64,000 bases of DNA, taken from NCBI GenBank assembly GCA_025353165.1, contig JANXRE010000136.1:98872-162871 (forward strand), in the 5' to 3' direction. Of the stretch, positions 8,635 to 17,938 are shown in pieces. The translations under genes and the position numbers were made by a program. Position 1 is the first letter of the stretch; every line of letters starts with the position of its first letter. This stretch comes from Acidobacteriota bacterium. Its GTDB lineage: Bacteria > Acidobacteriota > Terriglobia > Bryobacterales > Bryobacteraceae. A model generated the notes under the pieces. That model did no database searches, was not told the origin of the DNA, and saw only the letters and a list, made by a program, of their open reading frames with translations.

Positions 8635-9888
8635 CTAGAACTGCATCGTCGACAAATCGACGTGCGACCGGTGGCCCTCCACCACGACGATTCCCGTTTC
8701 GGTCACGTGGTGGTATTTGCGATCCCGCTCGAGGTCGTACCCGATCGTCGCGTCCGCCGGGACCTTTACGTTCTTGTCCAGGATCGCGCGGCGAACCCTC
8801 GCGTGGCGCCCGATGTCGCAATTGTCGAAGATCACGGAATCCTCGATGCTGGCGCCGGTATGAACCTTAACACCCCGGCCGATGATCGAGTTCTTCACTG
8901 AGCCGCCAGAGAGAATCGCTCCCCCGGATATGATCGAATCGACGGCCGTGCCGCGCCTGCCCTCCAGGTCGAACGTGAACTTCGCCGGAGGATCCTGATA
9001 CCCGGCCGTGCGCAGCGGCCATTGCCGGTTGTACAGATTCAGTTCCGGCTTCACCGACCGCAGGTCCATGCTTGCCTCATAATACGCGTCGATGGTCCCG
9101 ACATCGCGCCAGTATACCGGCTGCTCCGCGGGGTCTCCGGGGATCCGGTTGGTCTGGAAATCGTACGCAAACATCTCCGCCTGCCCGATCAGGCCCGGCA
9201 GGATATCGCGCCCGAAATCGTGCGAGGAGTCTTCCCGCTCGGCATCGGCGTACAACTCCCGCAGCAGAAGTTCGGTCGAAAAAACGTAGTTGCCCATCGA
9301 CGCATACACGCGGCTAGGATCGCCGGGCATGGTCGGCGCGTCGGCCTTCTTCTCGTGAAATCCTACGATTGCGCCTTCGTTATTGGTCTCGATGACGCCG
9401 AATTCCCTGGCCTCCTGCTTCGGAGCCGGGATCGCCGCGATGCTGACCTTGGCGCGCTTCGCGACGTGGAACTCGATCATGTCGCGGATATTCATGCGGT
9501 AGATGTGGTCGGCGCCGAAGATGATGACGATATCGGGGGCGGCCTGTTCGATCAGATTGATGTTTTGATAGATGGCGTCGGCCGTGCCCCGGTACCATTC
9601 CTCGCCCGGCATCCGCATCTGCGCCGGCACCGGAATTATAAAGTGGCTCTTCAGCAGCCCGCCCGTTTCCCAGCCCTCCCGGATGTGCTGGAGCAGAGAC
9701 TGGCTCTTGAACTGGATCAGCACGTAGATGGAATGAATCTCGGAATTGATCAGGTTGCTCAGTACGAAATCGACAATGCGGTACCTGCCGCCGAACGGAA
9801 CCGCGGGCTTGGCTCGCTCCTTCGTCAGTGGGTAAAGCCTAGTCCCCTTACCGCCTGCCAGCACGAATGCAAGGACGCGAAGTTGCAT
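8635..9888 (-). CDS. glgC: Glucose-1-phosphate adenylyltransferase
   Basis: Makes ADP-glucose from glucose-1-phosphate and ATP, the committed step of glycogen synthesis. 417 residues. The nucleotidyl-transferase signature [20 protein letters not shown] is at residues 9-28, followed by [16 protein letters not shown] and [12 protein letters not shown]. The C-terminal left-handed beta-helix ([11 protein letters not shown]...[20 protein letters not shown]) is complete. The ATG at 9888 (MQLRVLAF) is preceded by GGGAGG, which decides against the upstream in-frame start at 9921. No other glycogen gene is nearby. Confidence 0.95.
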   Translation of the reverse strand: MQLRVLAFVLAGGKGTRLYPLTKERAKPAVPFGGRYRIVDFVLSNLINSEIHSIYVLIQFKSQSLLQHIREGWETGGLLKSHFIIPVPAQMRMPGEEWYRGTADAIYQNINLIEQAAPDIVIIFGADHIYRMNIRDMIEFHVAKRAKVSIAAIPAPKQEAREFGVIETNNEGAIVGFHEKKADAPTMPGDPSRVYASMGNYVFSTELLLRELYADAEREDSSHDFGRDILPGLIGQAEMFAYDFQTNRIPGDPAEQPVYWRDVGTIDAYYEASMDLRSVKPELNLYNRQWPLRTAGYQDPPAKFTFDLEGRRGTAVDSIISGGAILSGGSVKNSIIGRGVKVHTGASIEDSVIFDNCDIGRHARVRRAILDKNVKVPADATIGYDLERDRKYHHVTETGIVVVEGHRSHVDLSTMQF

Positions 9889-9947
9889 GAGAGCCTCCCA
9901 GCTCAAGTGCCATCGTACCAAGCACGGCTTGCTTCACGCCTATTGAT

Positions 9948-10033
9948 AAATGGGGACAGACACCCTTTTCCGCCGCTCTGACGTGTCGATTCTGAGTTCG
10001 AACGCAGGCGGAAAAGGGTGTCTGTCCCCATTT
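9948..10033. repeat. Large perfect inverted repeat (27-bp arms, 32-nt loop)
   Basis: The arm 9948-9974 (begins AAATGGGGACAGACACCC) is the exact reverse complement of 10007-10033 (ends GTGTCTGTCCCCATTT). The loop is 9975-10006. It fills the gap between the 3' end of the TonB-receptor gene and the glgC start. In RNA it would be a very stable hairpin and could end receptor transcripts. I know similar GGGGACAGAC hairpins as dispersed repeats in several phyla, often mobilised by REP-type tyrosine transposases. No transposase is present here. Confidence 0.85.
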
Positions 10034-10045
10034 CTCAGCGAGCCG

Positions 10046-12634
10046 CTAAAAAACGTAGCCGATTTCAGCCCGATAAGACCGCGGCGTCAAGAAATGCGTT
10101 CCGCTGAAGGTCGAGAGAAAGTTGTATAGTCCGACGTGGTTCGTGAGATTCAGAGCGGACAGTTGAAGCGTCCAGTGGTGGCTGTCCTTGGAGTGGAACA
10201 GGTTGTCGTTCCCAACGCCCAAGTCAAACAGGTTCCGCGCCGCGACGCGCGCGGGGTTATGATCGGGGTCGAACGTCCCCGGAGCCGGGATGTGGACCAA
10301 AGTCGAGCCGAACGGCTGGCCCGATGGGCATCCGGTGATCGGCGCGGCGGGCGTCGCCACCTGGGTTCCGCAGTAAACGCCGATGGAGGTCTGCTGATTG
10401 GGAGTTAGAGCGAGGGCGTCCGCGGCCGTGGAAACTCTGCCCACGACCAGTCCGCTATCGAAACGCCACGTGAAATTAATCCACGAGCCATCTTTTCCGC
10501 GCTGGTAGCGCAGGTTCGTCGTTTGCTCGAAAGCCTGATCGTGATCGATACGGAATACATCGAACACCAGCGGAGAGTTGAAAAGAATCCCGCCGTTTTC
10601 CGGCCCGAAGAAGCGCGCGCGAGTGTGGCCAAAAACCGTATAAGCGCTGAACCCGTGCACCGGAGCCAGATTCACTCTCACGGACACGCCGTCGATCTTG
10701 GATTTCCGCCATTCGATCGGGAACTGGATCGGCGAATTAAAGAGCGTGTCGAAGTCGAATGCGTTGTGCGTGTATTTCCAGAAATAGTCGGCGTCGATGA
10801 CGACTGATTTCTTGATTCCCTGCTGGAAGCCGGCGTTGTACTGGTCGCGTCGCCCTGGTTTGAGCGGGTTCACTCCGAAAGCGCCGAACTGGTTCTGCGA
10901 GAGTCCACCGACCCCGGTCGAGCTCGAGAGGATGAGGTTCTCGTTATACGGAGTCTCGAAGAACCGCGAGTACGAGATTCGAAGAACGGTCGAGGTCGGC
11001 TTGAACAGATAGGAGAGGCCCACTCGCGGCTGCCAGCCGGTGTCTCGAACCAGGCCGTTGTACCAATCCCACCGCAGGCCCACATTCGCGGTGAGGCCGC
11101 CATAGGTGATGGAGTCCTGCGCGAACACCGCCGCTTGGTCGACGTCGCGCCGCCCGAAGAAATGGAACAGCGAGCCTCCGCGGGTCAGATCCAGGGGAAG
11201 CAGGCCGGGCAGAAAGCCCTGGTTGGGCACGAAGCCCGCAGTGCCGCAATTGCCGGGGTCCGTTATCCCTGGGGCGGCGGACGGCTGACCTTGCGCGTCC
11301 ACACACACCGCGTTAAATGCGGGGTCGGTAACGCCCAAATCGAAACTCTCGCGGAGGAAGTAGCGCCCCGCTTGAACGCCCACTTTCACGTTGTGGTGGC
11401 CCTTCACCACCGAGACGTCGGTCTTGGCGCCGAGATTCATCAGCCTGCGTCTCTGCGCGACCGTTGCCGGAAGATCGGAGAAGGGATTATCGCTGGGGTA
11501 GTAACTCACCTGGTCCTGCCGCAAATAAGGGCTGAACGTAACTACCATGGCGGCGCCGAAAGTGTGGACCCAACCGGGAGCGATGTTATAAGACAGCAGT
11601 TTCTGCCGCTGGTCCTGCCCGGTTACCGCCTGGTCCCAGGTATTCGGAATTTGAAACCACGTCCGCGCGAGGAACAGGTTCAGATGGAAGCTGTCGTTCT
11701 GGTCCGGCTGAATATCGAAGCGGTTGAAGAATTGCTGGTTGTTCCCGACATCGTGCAGCGGTGTGAATTCGGGAGTATCCAGATACCGTCCCGAACGGGT
11801 GGAGTTGAACGCCACGAATTCCCCGTAATGCTTGCCGCCCCAGCCCAGCGAACTCTCGAGGGCGGGCGTGCCGAACGATCCGTAGCTGGTGTGGAAGTCG
11901 CCAAATGGCTTGGTGGAACCGAGGCCCGATCGAGTGACGGCGTTGATCACCAGGCTTGCCTTGTCGCCGTACTCCGCCGGCGCCGCGCCCGAGATCACCT
12001 CGAAGGACTGAATGATATTCAGAGGCATCTGGTTGGAAAACTGTTTGCTCTGCTGGTCCGTAATGGGCTGATTGTCGATGGAAAACCCGGTCTCGGCGTG
12101 GTCGCCCGCCGGGTGAAACATGCCGTTCGAATCGGCGGCCACGCCGGGCGCAGCAATCGTGATCACGTCGCTCATACCGGCGCCCGGCGACTGCCGGGGC
12201 AGATCGGCGAACAGGGAGCGGTCTACGTCGACGTGCGCGGTGGGCACGCTTTCCACCAGATCGGCGGCATCGGAATGAACCTCCACCTCTTGGGTGGCCG
12301 CCGCCGCGAGCTGCAGCGAGACACTCAACGTGACAGGCACCGTGCCGCGCACCGCGACGTCCTGCGTGTAAAGTTGGAAGCCGGACGCGGATACCTCCAG
12401 GTGGTACTGGTTCGGCGGAAGATTCGTAAGCCTGCCGGCGCCGGCCGCGTCGGCTTGCACGGAACGTTTGAAGCCGGAGACCTTATTCGACAACGTGACT
12501 TGCGCGTTGGAAACCGCCGCGCCGCTCGGGTCCAGCACGGTGACATCGATTGTCCCGCCGGTCCCGGAAGCCTGCGGGCCCGCTCCGGCCGTAGCCAGGG
12601 CCCCCACCATCAGCAAATAGATAAAACTGCGCAT
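10046..12634 (-). CDS. TonB-dependent outer-membrane receptor with carboxypeptidase-regulatory N-domain
   Basis: About 862 residues. A signal peptide (MRSFIYLLMVGALATAGAGP) is followed by a CarboxypepD_reg/Cna-B-like fold at about residues 25-110 (IDVTVLDPSGAAVSNAQVTL), a plug domain (about 130-240, with IQSFEVISGAAPAEYGDKA and NAVTRSG) and a beta-barrel ending in the outer-membrane signature SYRAEIGYVF (C-terminal aromatic residue). The transported ligand is not visible. The gene upstream encodes a small Cys/His-rich exported protein, 36 nt away, so a metal or metal-complex substrate is possible. Start at 12634 chosen by the signal peptide; a start at 12646 adds four residues. Confidence 0.9.
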   Translation of the reverse strand: MRSFIYLLMVGALATAGAGPQASGTGGTIDVTVLDPSGAAVSNAQVTLSNKVSGFKRSVQADAAGAGRLTNLPPNQYHLEVSASGFQLYTQDVAVRGTVPVTLSVSLQLAAAATQEVEVHSDAADLVESVPTAHVDVDRSLFADLPRQSPGAGMSDVITIAAPGVAADSNGMFHPAGDHAETGFSIDNQPITDQQSKQFSNQMPLNIIQSFEVISGAAPAEYGDKASLVINAVTRSGLGSTKPFGDFHTSYGSFGTPALESSLGWGGKHYGEFVAFNSTRSGRYLDTPEFTPLHDVGNNQQFFNRFDIQPDQNDSFHLNLFLARTWFQIPNTWDQAVTGQDQRQKLLSYNIAPGWVHTFGAAMVVTFSPYLRQDQVSYYPSDNPFSDLPATVAQRRRLMNLGAKTDVSVVKGHHNVKVGVQAGRYFLRESFDLGVTDPAFNAVCVDAQGQPSAAPGITDPGNCGTAGFVPNQGFLPGLLPLDLTRGGSLFHFFGRRDVDQAAVFAQDSITYGGLTANVGLRWDWYNGLVRDTGWQPRVGLSYLFKPTSTVLRISYSRFFETPYNENLILSSSTGVGGLSQNQFGAFGVNPLKPGRRDQYNAGFQQGIKKSVVIDADYFWKYTHNAFDFDTLFNSPIQFPIEWRKSKIDGVSVRVNLAPVHGFSAYTVFGHTRARFFGPENGGILFNSPLVFDVFRIDHDQAFEQTTNLRYQRGKDGSWINFTWRFDSGLVVGRVSTAADALALTPNQQTSIGVYCGTQVATPAAPITGCPSGQPFGSTLVHIPAPGTFDPDHNPARVAARNLFDLGVGNDNLFHSKDSHHWTLQLSALNLTNHVGLYNFLSTFSGTHFLTPRSYRAEIGYVF

Positions 12635-12670
12635 CAACCCTCCCAATCAACGTTTATTTTTGGACAGACG

Positions 12671-12979
12671 TCATATGAGGATCGATGCGGGAGGGGCTCG
12701 CGGTGGTGCGTTGGATCGGACTCCGTCCCTCGCGGGAACGGATTCCAGGGGTTCGGTCTGGATAGAAACGGCTTCGGAGGACGAAACAACGCTGACCGCG
12801 CACGGCTGAATCGCCGGCAGGTGCGCCAATTGACAGATCGCGCAAGGCTGCGACCGGGCATGCCCGTGTCCCGTCTCAGCGGCCATGAAAGTGATGGCCG
12901 AGGCGCCAACCAACACTACGACGGCGAACAAAACCGTCAGTCTTCGGAAATGTGTACGCGCCGGCACGCCTCTACTCAA
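12671..12979 (-). CDS. Small exported Cys/His-rich protein upstream of receptor
   Basis: About 102 residues if the TTG at 12979 is used; a GTG at 12967 is an alternative. A hydrophobic helix (LTVLFAVVVLVGASAITFMAA) is followed by HGHARSQPCAICQLAHLPA and a proline/arginine-rich tail ending RAPPASILI. The HGH, CAIC and LAH spacing and the RAPP end resemble DUF2946-like proteins that often precede TonB receptors, but the match is by eye. It lies 36 nt before the receptor start and is probably its operon partner. A periplasmic or membrane-facing metal-binding role is inferred. Confidence 0.55.
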   Translation of the reverse strand: MSRGVPARTHFRRLTVLFAVVVLVGASAITFMAAETGHGHARSQPCAICQLAHLPAIQPCAVSVVSSSEAVSIQTEPLESVPARDGVRSNAPPRAPPASILI

Positions 12980-13051
12980 TTATCCCCGAAGTAGTGCGGT
13001 AGCATCAAATATCTGACGAACGCGCGGGAACGTTCGTTCCTTGAAACCAAC

Positions 13052-13492
13052 ATGTCTCGCTACTTCCGGATAGAAGAGGCCGAGCGTCTGCTGCCCGACG
13101 TCCAAACAGCGATTGAAAAGGCCATCCGCCTTCGCCGGGAGCACGAGGTCTCCGAGCGTCGGCTTCAACAGGTGTTGCAGCGCATCACCATGCTGGGCGG
13201 CTCTTTCGTGGACCGCGACGCCATCCTCGCTGAGCGGGAACGCCGGGACGCCAGCGCCGTGGCATTCGAGGCCGCGATCGAAAGTATTCATTCTTACGGT
13301 TGTCATGTGAAGGACTTAGATGTAGGCATGATCGACTTCCCGACTCGCCTCCACGGCCGCGAAGTCCTGCTGTGCTGGAAACTCGGCGAGAATGGAATTC
13401 GCTGGTGGCACGGCGTCGACGAGGGGTTTCGTGGGCGAAAACCAATAGACGACGATTTTCTAGCGAATCACGAGGGAGAACGCCCTTCTTGA
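13052..13492 (+). CDS. DUF2203 family protein
   Basis: 146 residues with the DUF2203 layout: MSRYFRIEEAERLLPDVQ at the start, a central coiled-coil-like charged helix, and VKDLDVGMIDFPTRLHGREV, LCWKLGENGIRWWHGVDEGF at the C-terminus. The family is short, cytosolic and widespread; its function is unknown. It stands 28 nt before the DUF507 gene on the same strand and may share a transcript with it. Confidence 0.88.
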   Translation: MSRYFRIEEAERLLPDVQTAIEKAIRLRREHEVSERRLQQVLQRITMLGGSFVDRDAILAERERRDASAVAFEAAIESIHSYGCHVKDLDVGMIDFPTRLHGREVLLCWKLGENGIRWWHGVDEGFRGRKPIDDDFLANHEGERPS

Positions 13493-13520
13493 GGGCATCT
13501 GTTACACTGATGTCTCAAGG

Positions 13521-14117
13521 ATGCTTCTAGCTCGAGAGTTTATCAGCTATTTATCGCGCCAAGTTGTTAGCCGCTTAACTCCCAAGGTCATCGAGACCAC
13601 TGACGAACAGGCTGCCTCCGCCATCATCGCAGGTATTATCGAAGAGGAACTGGCGGTCGAAGACCGGCTGAACGACGAGGTGCGCGACCTTCTCGGCCAG
13701 TATGAAGACTACATGCGGCAGAACGAGATCTCGTATCAGGAGATGTTCCGCCGCATCAAGAACACGATGATCACCCAGCGCAAGGTCATCCGGGCGTCCG
13801 GCCGCGATACTGGCGATGCGATGAAGCTTTCGCGGGATAAAGTGAACGACATCTCGCACAAGATTGTCACGAATATCCGCAAGTCCCGCGATTTTCGCCT
13901 GAAAAAAGACCCCAACGACGTTCGCCTGGAAATCGTCAAGCACATGACCGAGTTCCTGACCATCGAGGAGCGTGTGGACAAAGCCTCCCGCCTGAAGATC
14001 CGCACGCAGAAGCGCGAAGTCCCCGAAGGCACCGAGGAATGGGACCTTTTGCACCGGCGTTACTATGCCGAAGAGTTGAAGAAACTCGGCATCGACCTCG
14101 GCCGCGATAATCGCTAA
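13521..14117 (+). CDS. DUF507 family protein
   Basis: 198 residues with two related DUF507-type halves. Each has a short REF/AREF-like start, an E-rich helix (IIEEELAVEDRLNDEVRDLL; EIVKHMTEFLTIEERVDKA) and a KR-rich helix, so it looks like an internal duplication, as usual in this family. It is predicted to be soluble and largely helical. The role is unknown. TACACT 12 nt before the ATG is a possible -10 box. A palindromic repeat follows the gene. Confidence 0.88.
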   Translation: MLLAREFISYLSRQVVSRLTPKVIETTDEQAASAIIAGIIEEELAVEDRLNDEVRDLLGQYEDYMRQNEISYQEMFRRIKNTMITQRKVIRASGRDTGDAMKLSRDKVNDISHKIVTNIRKSRDFRLKKDPNDVRLEIVKHMTEFLTIEERVDKASRLKIRTQKREVPEGTEEWDLLHRRYYAEELKKLGIDLGRDNR

Positions 14118-14149
14118 GTCGGCGAAACGAATCACGTCTGACATGAGAC

Positions 14150-14231
14150 CCGTGGCGCACGCACTTCTGCGTGCCGCGTCGCCACTCATGGCGACGCCTG
14201 TCTTCCGTGCGAAGGCGTCGTGTACGAAGCG
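14150..14231. repeat. Dispersed palindromic repeat, copy A
   Basis: Two adjacent hairpins: CGTGGCGCACGCACTTCTGC running into GTGCC, then GTCGCCACTCATGGCGAC. The same units occur at 35188-35234 and 50442-50556, and in worn form near 21715. It fills the gap between the DUF507 gene and the ribokinase gene. Confidence 0.75.
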
Positions 14232-14244
14232 TCCCCCGTGCATG

Positions 14245-14250
14245 TAGAAT
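14245..14250 (+). promoter_or_regulatory. -10 box 7 nt before the ribokinase start
   Basis: TAGAAT lies 7 nt upstream of the GTG at 14258 and no Shine-Dalgarno is present. Transcription would begin at or next to the start codon, giving a leaderless mRNA. No convincing -35 box is seen. Confidence 0.45.
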
Positions 14251-14257
14251 CGCAGTC

Positions 14258-15178
14258 GTGGACCACTCCATCGTCGTACTCGGCAGCTTGAACATGGATT
14301 TCGTGGTGCGCGTGGCGCATTTGCCCGCGCCGGGCGAAACCGTGCTGGGCGAAAATTTCCGGATGATCCCCGGCGGAAAAGGCGCGAATCAGGCTTGCGC
14401 GGCGGGCAAACTCGGCGGCCTGACACGCATGGTCGGACGCGTCGGGTACGACGTCTTCGGCGACCAACTGAAGGCCAGCCTGGCGGCGGCCGGCGTCGAC
14501 GTCGCCTTCGTGCATGCCACCCGATCGCAGCCGACTGGAGTAGCGCTGATCTGGGTCGATAGCTCGGGCCAGAATTCGATTGTCGTCGCTTCGGGCGCGA
14601 ATCATGCGCTCCTGGCGTCCGAAATCGAGGGTACCCGGCCCGCGTTCCGCGGCGCTCGTTTCGCGCTGTTCCAACTGGAGACGCCGCTTGATGCAATGGA
14701 GGCGGCCGTCACACTGGCCCGCGAAGAGGGCGCTCGCATTATTCTGGACCCCGCTCCGGCGCAACCGCTGCCGCCGGACCTGCTCGCCCGCATCGATATT
14801 CTGACCCCCAATGAGACGGAGGCGTGCATCCTTCTCGGACGGATGCCGTCGAATGTGTCTGTGGCGGAAGCGCCGGAGATGGCGCGCGCGGTCCGGAATA
14901 TGGGGCCGGCCGCGGTGGTGCTGAAACTTGGTAGCCAGGGCTGTTTTTACTCCGATTCGACGCGCGAACTTCACGTGCCTGGGTTTGCGGTGGAGGTGTG
15001 CGACACGACCGCGGCGGGGGACACCTTCAATGCCGGTTTGGCGGTGGCGCTCGCCGAAGGCCGCGAATTGGAAGCCGCATTGCGATTCGCGAACGCCGCC
15101 GCGGCGATCTCGGTTACGCGTGCCGGCGCCCAGGCGTCACAACCCACCCGCGCGGAGGTCGTAAACTGGGTGGAATGA
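14258..15178 (+). CDS. rbsK: Ribokinase-like PfkB-family sugar kinase
   Basis: About 306 residues. The PfkB signatures are present: MIPGGKGANQACAAGKLGG near residue 37 and DTTAAGDTFNAGLAVALAEG near residue 248, with the catalytic Asp in AGD. The N-terminal LGSLNMDFVVRVAHLPAPGET and the NETEA block are typical of ribokinases, so ribose (or deoxyribose) phosphorylation is the likeliest reaction. GTG start chosen because the family N-terminus begins there; longer starts run into the upstream repeat. Its TGA overlaps the next ATG. No ribose transporter is nearby. Confidence 0.85.
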   Translation: MDHSIVVLGSLNMDFVVRVAHLPAPGETVLGENFRMIPGGKGANQACAAGKLGGLTRMVGRVGYDVFGDQLKASLAAAGVDVAFVHATRSQPTGVALIWVDSSGQNSIVVASGANHALLASEIEGTRPAFRGARFALFQLETPLDAMEAAVTLAREEGARIILDPAPAQPLPPDLLARIDILTPNETEACILLGRMPSNVSVAEAPEMARAVRNMGPAAVVLKLGSQGCFYSDSTRELHVPGFAVEVCDTTAAGDTFNAGLAVALAEGRELEAALRFANAAAAISVTRAGAQASQPTRAEVVNWVE

Positions 15179-15534
15179 AAACAGCACTGGGACTGTGTTG
15201 TGCGACCGCCGTCGCATCGTCCTTTCTCACGTTCGTTCTTGCTCGAGCGGACTCGCTCCCGGCGCGGATCAGGCTAGAGAACGCCAGAGTGAAAGTGAGT
15301 GAGGTCACCTACCCGGCTGGCGTTCCGCGCGACAGGTTCACACGCCCGACCGACGAGGTGATCGTTTTCCTCGACGATTGCAAGTATCGCCGGACCGATT
15401 CGAACACCGGCGAAAAGACAGTTCGCGAGCGGAAGTCCGGCGAAGTCCTCTGGCATAACAAGGGCGAGGATGCGCCCGTTCTGGAAAACCTGGGTACGAA
15501 GCCTTACCGTACCCTGGTGATCGAGTTAAAATGA
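15175..15534 (+). CDS. Small exported cupin-like protein
   Basis: 119 residues: a signal peptide (ALGLCCATAVASSFLTFVLARA) and a short beta-rich domain. The latter has the spacing of a minimal cupin (VKVSEVTYPAGVPRDRFTRP...VIVFLDD...VLWHNKGEDAPVLENLG), though the histidine metal ligands are mostly absent. It overlaps the ribokinase stop and the next start by 4 nt (ATGA) on both sides, so it is coupled to both. Function unknown. Confidence 0.7.
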   Translation: MKTALGLCCATAVASSFLTFVLARADSLPARIRLENARVKVSEVTYPAGVPRDRFTRPTDEVIVFLDDCKYRRTDSNTGEKTVRERKSGEVLWHNKGEDAPVLENLGTKPYRTLVIELK

Positions 15535-16451
15535 CTTTCCAAAAAGCAGCGGTACTGGGCACCGGACAAATGGGTCCCGGCATCGCCTCGACCATCGCCC
15601 TGGGCGGTGTTCCCGTGACGATTCTCGGAAGGACCGCCGATTCGGCGCGCCAGGGTTTAAGCATGGCACGCAAGGCGATCCTCTCGCTTGAAGAGAACGG
15701 GCTCACGCCCACCGCACGCGCCAACTGGGCGCTTGAACACCTGGACGAATCCACCGAATTCGAAAAAGCCTTCGCGACGTGCGACCTGGTCATTGAATCG
15801 ACTCCGGAGGACATGGCCTTCAAGCAGGATCTGTTCCGCCGGATGGACGCCATCGTAAAACCGGATGCCGTGCTCGCTTCCAACACCTCGGGGTTGAGCA
15901 TCACCGCAATCGCATCGGCGGTGAACCGGCCGGAGCGAGTGCTCACTACGCACTTCTGGAATCCGCCCCACCTGATGCCGCTGGTCGAGATCGTGCGCGG
16001 CGAAAAGACGGACCCCGCGGTGGCGATCCGGCTGCGCGATTTTCTGCGTTCCTGCGGTAAGGTCCCGGTGCTGGTGAAGAAGGACCGTCCGGGCCAGTTG
16101 GGAAATCGCCTGCAGATGGCGCTCGTGCGCGAGGCCATGTTTATCGTGCAGGAGGGAATCGCCGACGTCGCGGACGTCGACCTCGCCGCGCGCACCGGCT
16201 TCGGTCTGCGGCTGCCGGCGTACGGGATCTTCGAGCACGCCGACAACGTCGGCCTGCCCATGGTGGGCTCCATCGTCGATTACGTTTCGAAGGATCTGTG
16301 CAACCAGACCGGCGTGCCCGGGATCCTGCGCGAGAAGATCGAGGCGGGGGCCAGCTTCTACGATTGGAAAGCTCGCGACATCGGCGCCATGCGCGCACGC
16401 CGCGATGCCTTCCTGCTCGATTTCCTGAAGCGCTACACGCCGGGTTGGTAG
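15531..16451 (+). CDS. 3-hydroxyacyl-CoA dehydrogenase
   Basis: 306 residues. The NAD-binding Rossmann motif AVLGTGQMGPGIA is at residues 7-19. SNTSGLSI carries the conserved Ser/Asn region, and HFWNPPHLMPLVEIVRG carries the catalytic His, with the usual partner Glu in the helix before it (VIESTPED). The C-terminal 3HCDH domain (GFGLRLPAYGIFEHADNVGL) is complete. It oxidises L-3-hydroxyacyl-CoA in fatty-acid or butyrate-type metabolism. The substrate cannot be told; some relatives act on hydroxyacids such as L-carnitine or gulonate. It ends 3 nt before the converging pepA stop. Confidence 0.88.
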   Translation: MTFQKAAVLGTGQMGPGIASTIALGGVPVTILGRTADSARQGLSMARKAILSLEENGLTPTARANWALEHLDESTEFEKAFATCDLVIESTPEDMAFKQDLFRRMDAIVKPDAVLASNTSGLSITAIASAVNRPERVLTTHFWNPPHLMPLVEIVRGEKTDPAVAIRLRDFLRSCGKVPVLVKKDRPGQLGNRLQMALVREAMFIVQEGIADVADVDLAARTGFGLRLPAYGIFEHADNVGLPMVGSIVDYVSKDLCNQTGVPGILREKIEAGASFYDWKARDIGAMRARRDAFLLDFLKRYTPGW

Positions 16452-16454
16452 GCC

Positions 16455-17927
16455 CTACCAGCTCATCGCGAGCTCGACCAGCGTTCGCACGGGAATCCCG
16501 CTCGCGCCTTTCGCGGCCCAAGGCTTCCCATCGTCGTACGAAGCCGTGCCGGCGATGTCGAGATGAATCCACGGGGTGTCCTCGGCAAATTCCTTGAGGA
16601 AGTACGCCGCGGTGATCGCTCCGCCCCAGCGCCCGCCGATGTTGGCGATATCGGCGAACGGCGATTTCAGAAGCTCCCGAAACTCATCGTCCACGGGAAA
16701 CGGCCACATCTTTTCGCCCGCTGTTTTTGCAAAAGAAAGGAATCTGTCTTCGAAAGTAGAATTATTCGAAAACACGCCGGTGTAAATGTGTCCGAGAGCT
16801 ACCACGCAAGCGCCCGTCAGCGTCGCGGCGTCCACCAGGTGCGTGCAGCCCTGCCGCTTCGCGTAAGTGATCGCGTCGTTCAGAATCAGCCGCCCCTCGG
16901 CGTCGGTGTTCAACACCTCGACGGTCTTGCCGGAAAGCGAGGTCACGATATCGCCGGGACGCATGGCCGCGCCGCCCGGCATATTCTCCACGGTCGGGAT
17001 GAAGGCGGTGACGGGAATCCGCGGCTTCAACTGCGCCAGGGCCCGCATGGTTCCGATCATGGCCGCGCCCCCGCACATGTCGTACTTCATCTTGTCCATG
17101 TTTTCGGCGGACTTGATCGAGATGCCGCCGGTATCGAACGTGACGCCCTTGCCCACCAGGCCGAGGTGATCCTGGGAAGCGGGCTCGTTCGCGGGCCGGT
17201 AGCGGAGAATGATCAGCGCCGGCGGGCGGACGCTGCCGGCGGCGACGGCGAGAAGCGAACCCATGCCAATCTCGCGCATCTGCTCCTGGTCCAGGACCTC
17301 GCACTGGAGGCCCTGCTCCGCGGCCATGTCCCGCGCGCGTTGCGCCAACTCCTGCGGACCCAGCACGTTGGGCGGTTCGGTGGCGACATCGCGCGTGAAA
17401 TTCGCCGACTCGGCGATAATCCGGCCGCGCTCCAACGCGGCTTCGATGGCATGCCCGTCGCTGCTTGGCGACACCACGATCAACGCCTCAATTGGCTTCG
17501 TTTCGTCTTTGGTGCGGTACCGGGTGGGCTCCCATTCTCCAAGTACCGCGCCCTCGGCCGCCGCCTTCCCCTGTTCGGGCGTCGCGTCGGGCAGATAGAG
17601 CGCAAAGGAGGCATTCTTGCGGGCCGCCCGAATGGCCGCGCCAGTGGCCCGGCTCAACAGCGCGTCGTCGAACTTGTCCGCCGGGCCAGCGCCCACCACC
17701 AGCAGGCGCTTCGCCTTCAGGCCCTGCGGCCGGTGCAGTAGCGCGGTTTCGTACGCTTTACCGGAGAACTCGCCGGAGGCATAAATCTCGTCCAGCCAGC
17801 CGCCGGTCGCCTGGTTCAGGCCGGCCAGATGGGCGGCCAGCGGCTGCTCCTTTTTCTCGGGCGCGAAGGCGATGAGAACGTCGGCTTCAACCGTTTCAAT
17901 GGACGCGGAAGAGAATGAGATTCGCAT
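16455..17927 (-). CDS. pepA: Cytosolic leucyl aminopeptidase (M17)
   Basis: 490 residues. Two-zinc peptidase that removes N-terminal residues from peptides. The M17 signature NTDAEGRL is intact, as are the metal/catalytic lysine and aspartates in GLVGKGVTFDTGGISIKSAENMDKMKYDMCGG. The N-terminal macro-like domain (residues 1-160) is normal for the family. It follows smpB on the same strand after an 11-nt gap and probably shares its transcript. Confidence 0.95.
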   Translation of the reverse strand: MRISFSSASIETVEADVLIAFAPEKKEQPLAAHLAGLNQATGGWLDEIYASGEFSGKAYETALLHRPQGLKAKRLLVVGAGPADKFDDALLSRATGAAIRAARKNASFALYLPDATPEQGKAAAEGAVLGEWEPTRYRTKDETKPIEALIVVSPSSDGHAIEAALERGRIIAESANFTRDVATEPPNVLGPQELAQRARDMAAEQGLQCEVLDQEQMREIGMGSLLAVAAGSVRPPALIILRYRPANEPASQDHLGLVGKGVTFDTGGISIKSAENMDKMKYDMCGGAAMIGTMRALAQLKPRIPVTAFIPTVENMPGGAAMRPGDIVTSLSGKTVEVLNTDAEGRLILNDAITYAKRQGCTHLVDAATLTGACVVALGHIYTGVFSNNSTFEDRFLSFAKTAGEKMWPFPVDDEFRELLKSPFADIANIGGRWGGAITAAYFLKEFAEDTPWIHLDIAGTASYDDGKPWAAKGASGIPVRTLVELAMSW

Positions 17928-17938
17928 GGTTTGTCGGT

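Noticed and set aside
11135..12994. 619-codon open frame opposite the TonB receptor
   Set aside because: No domain, no ribosome site; fully explained by the receptor codon pattern.
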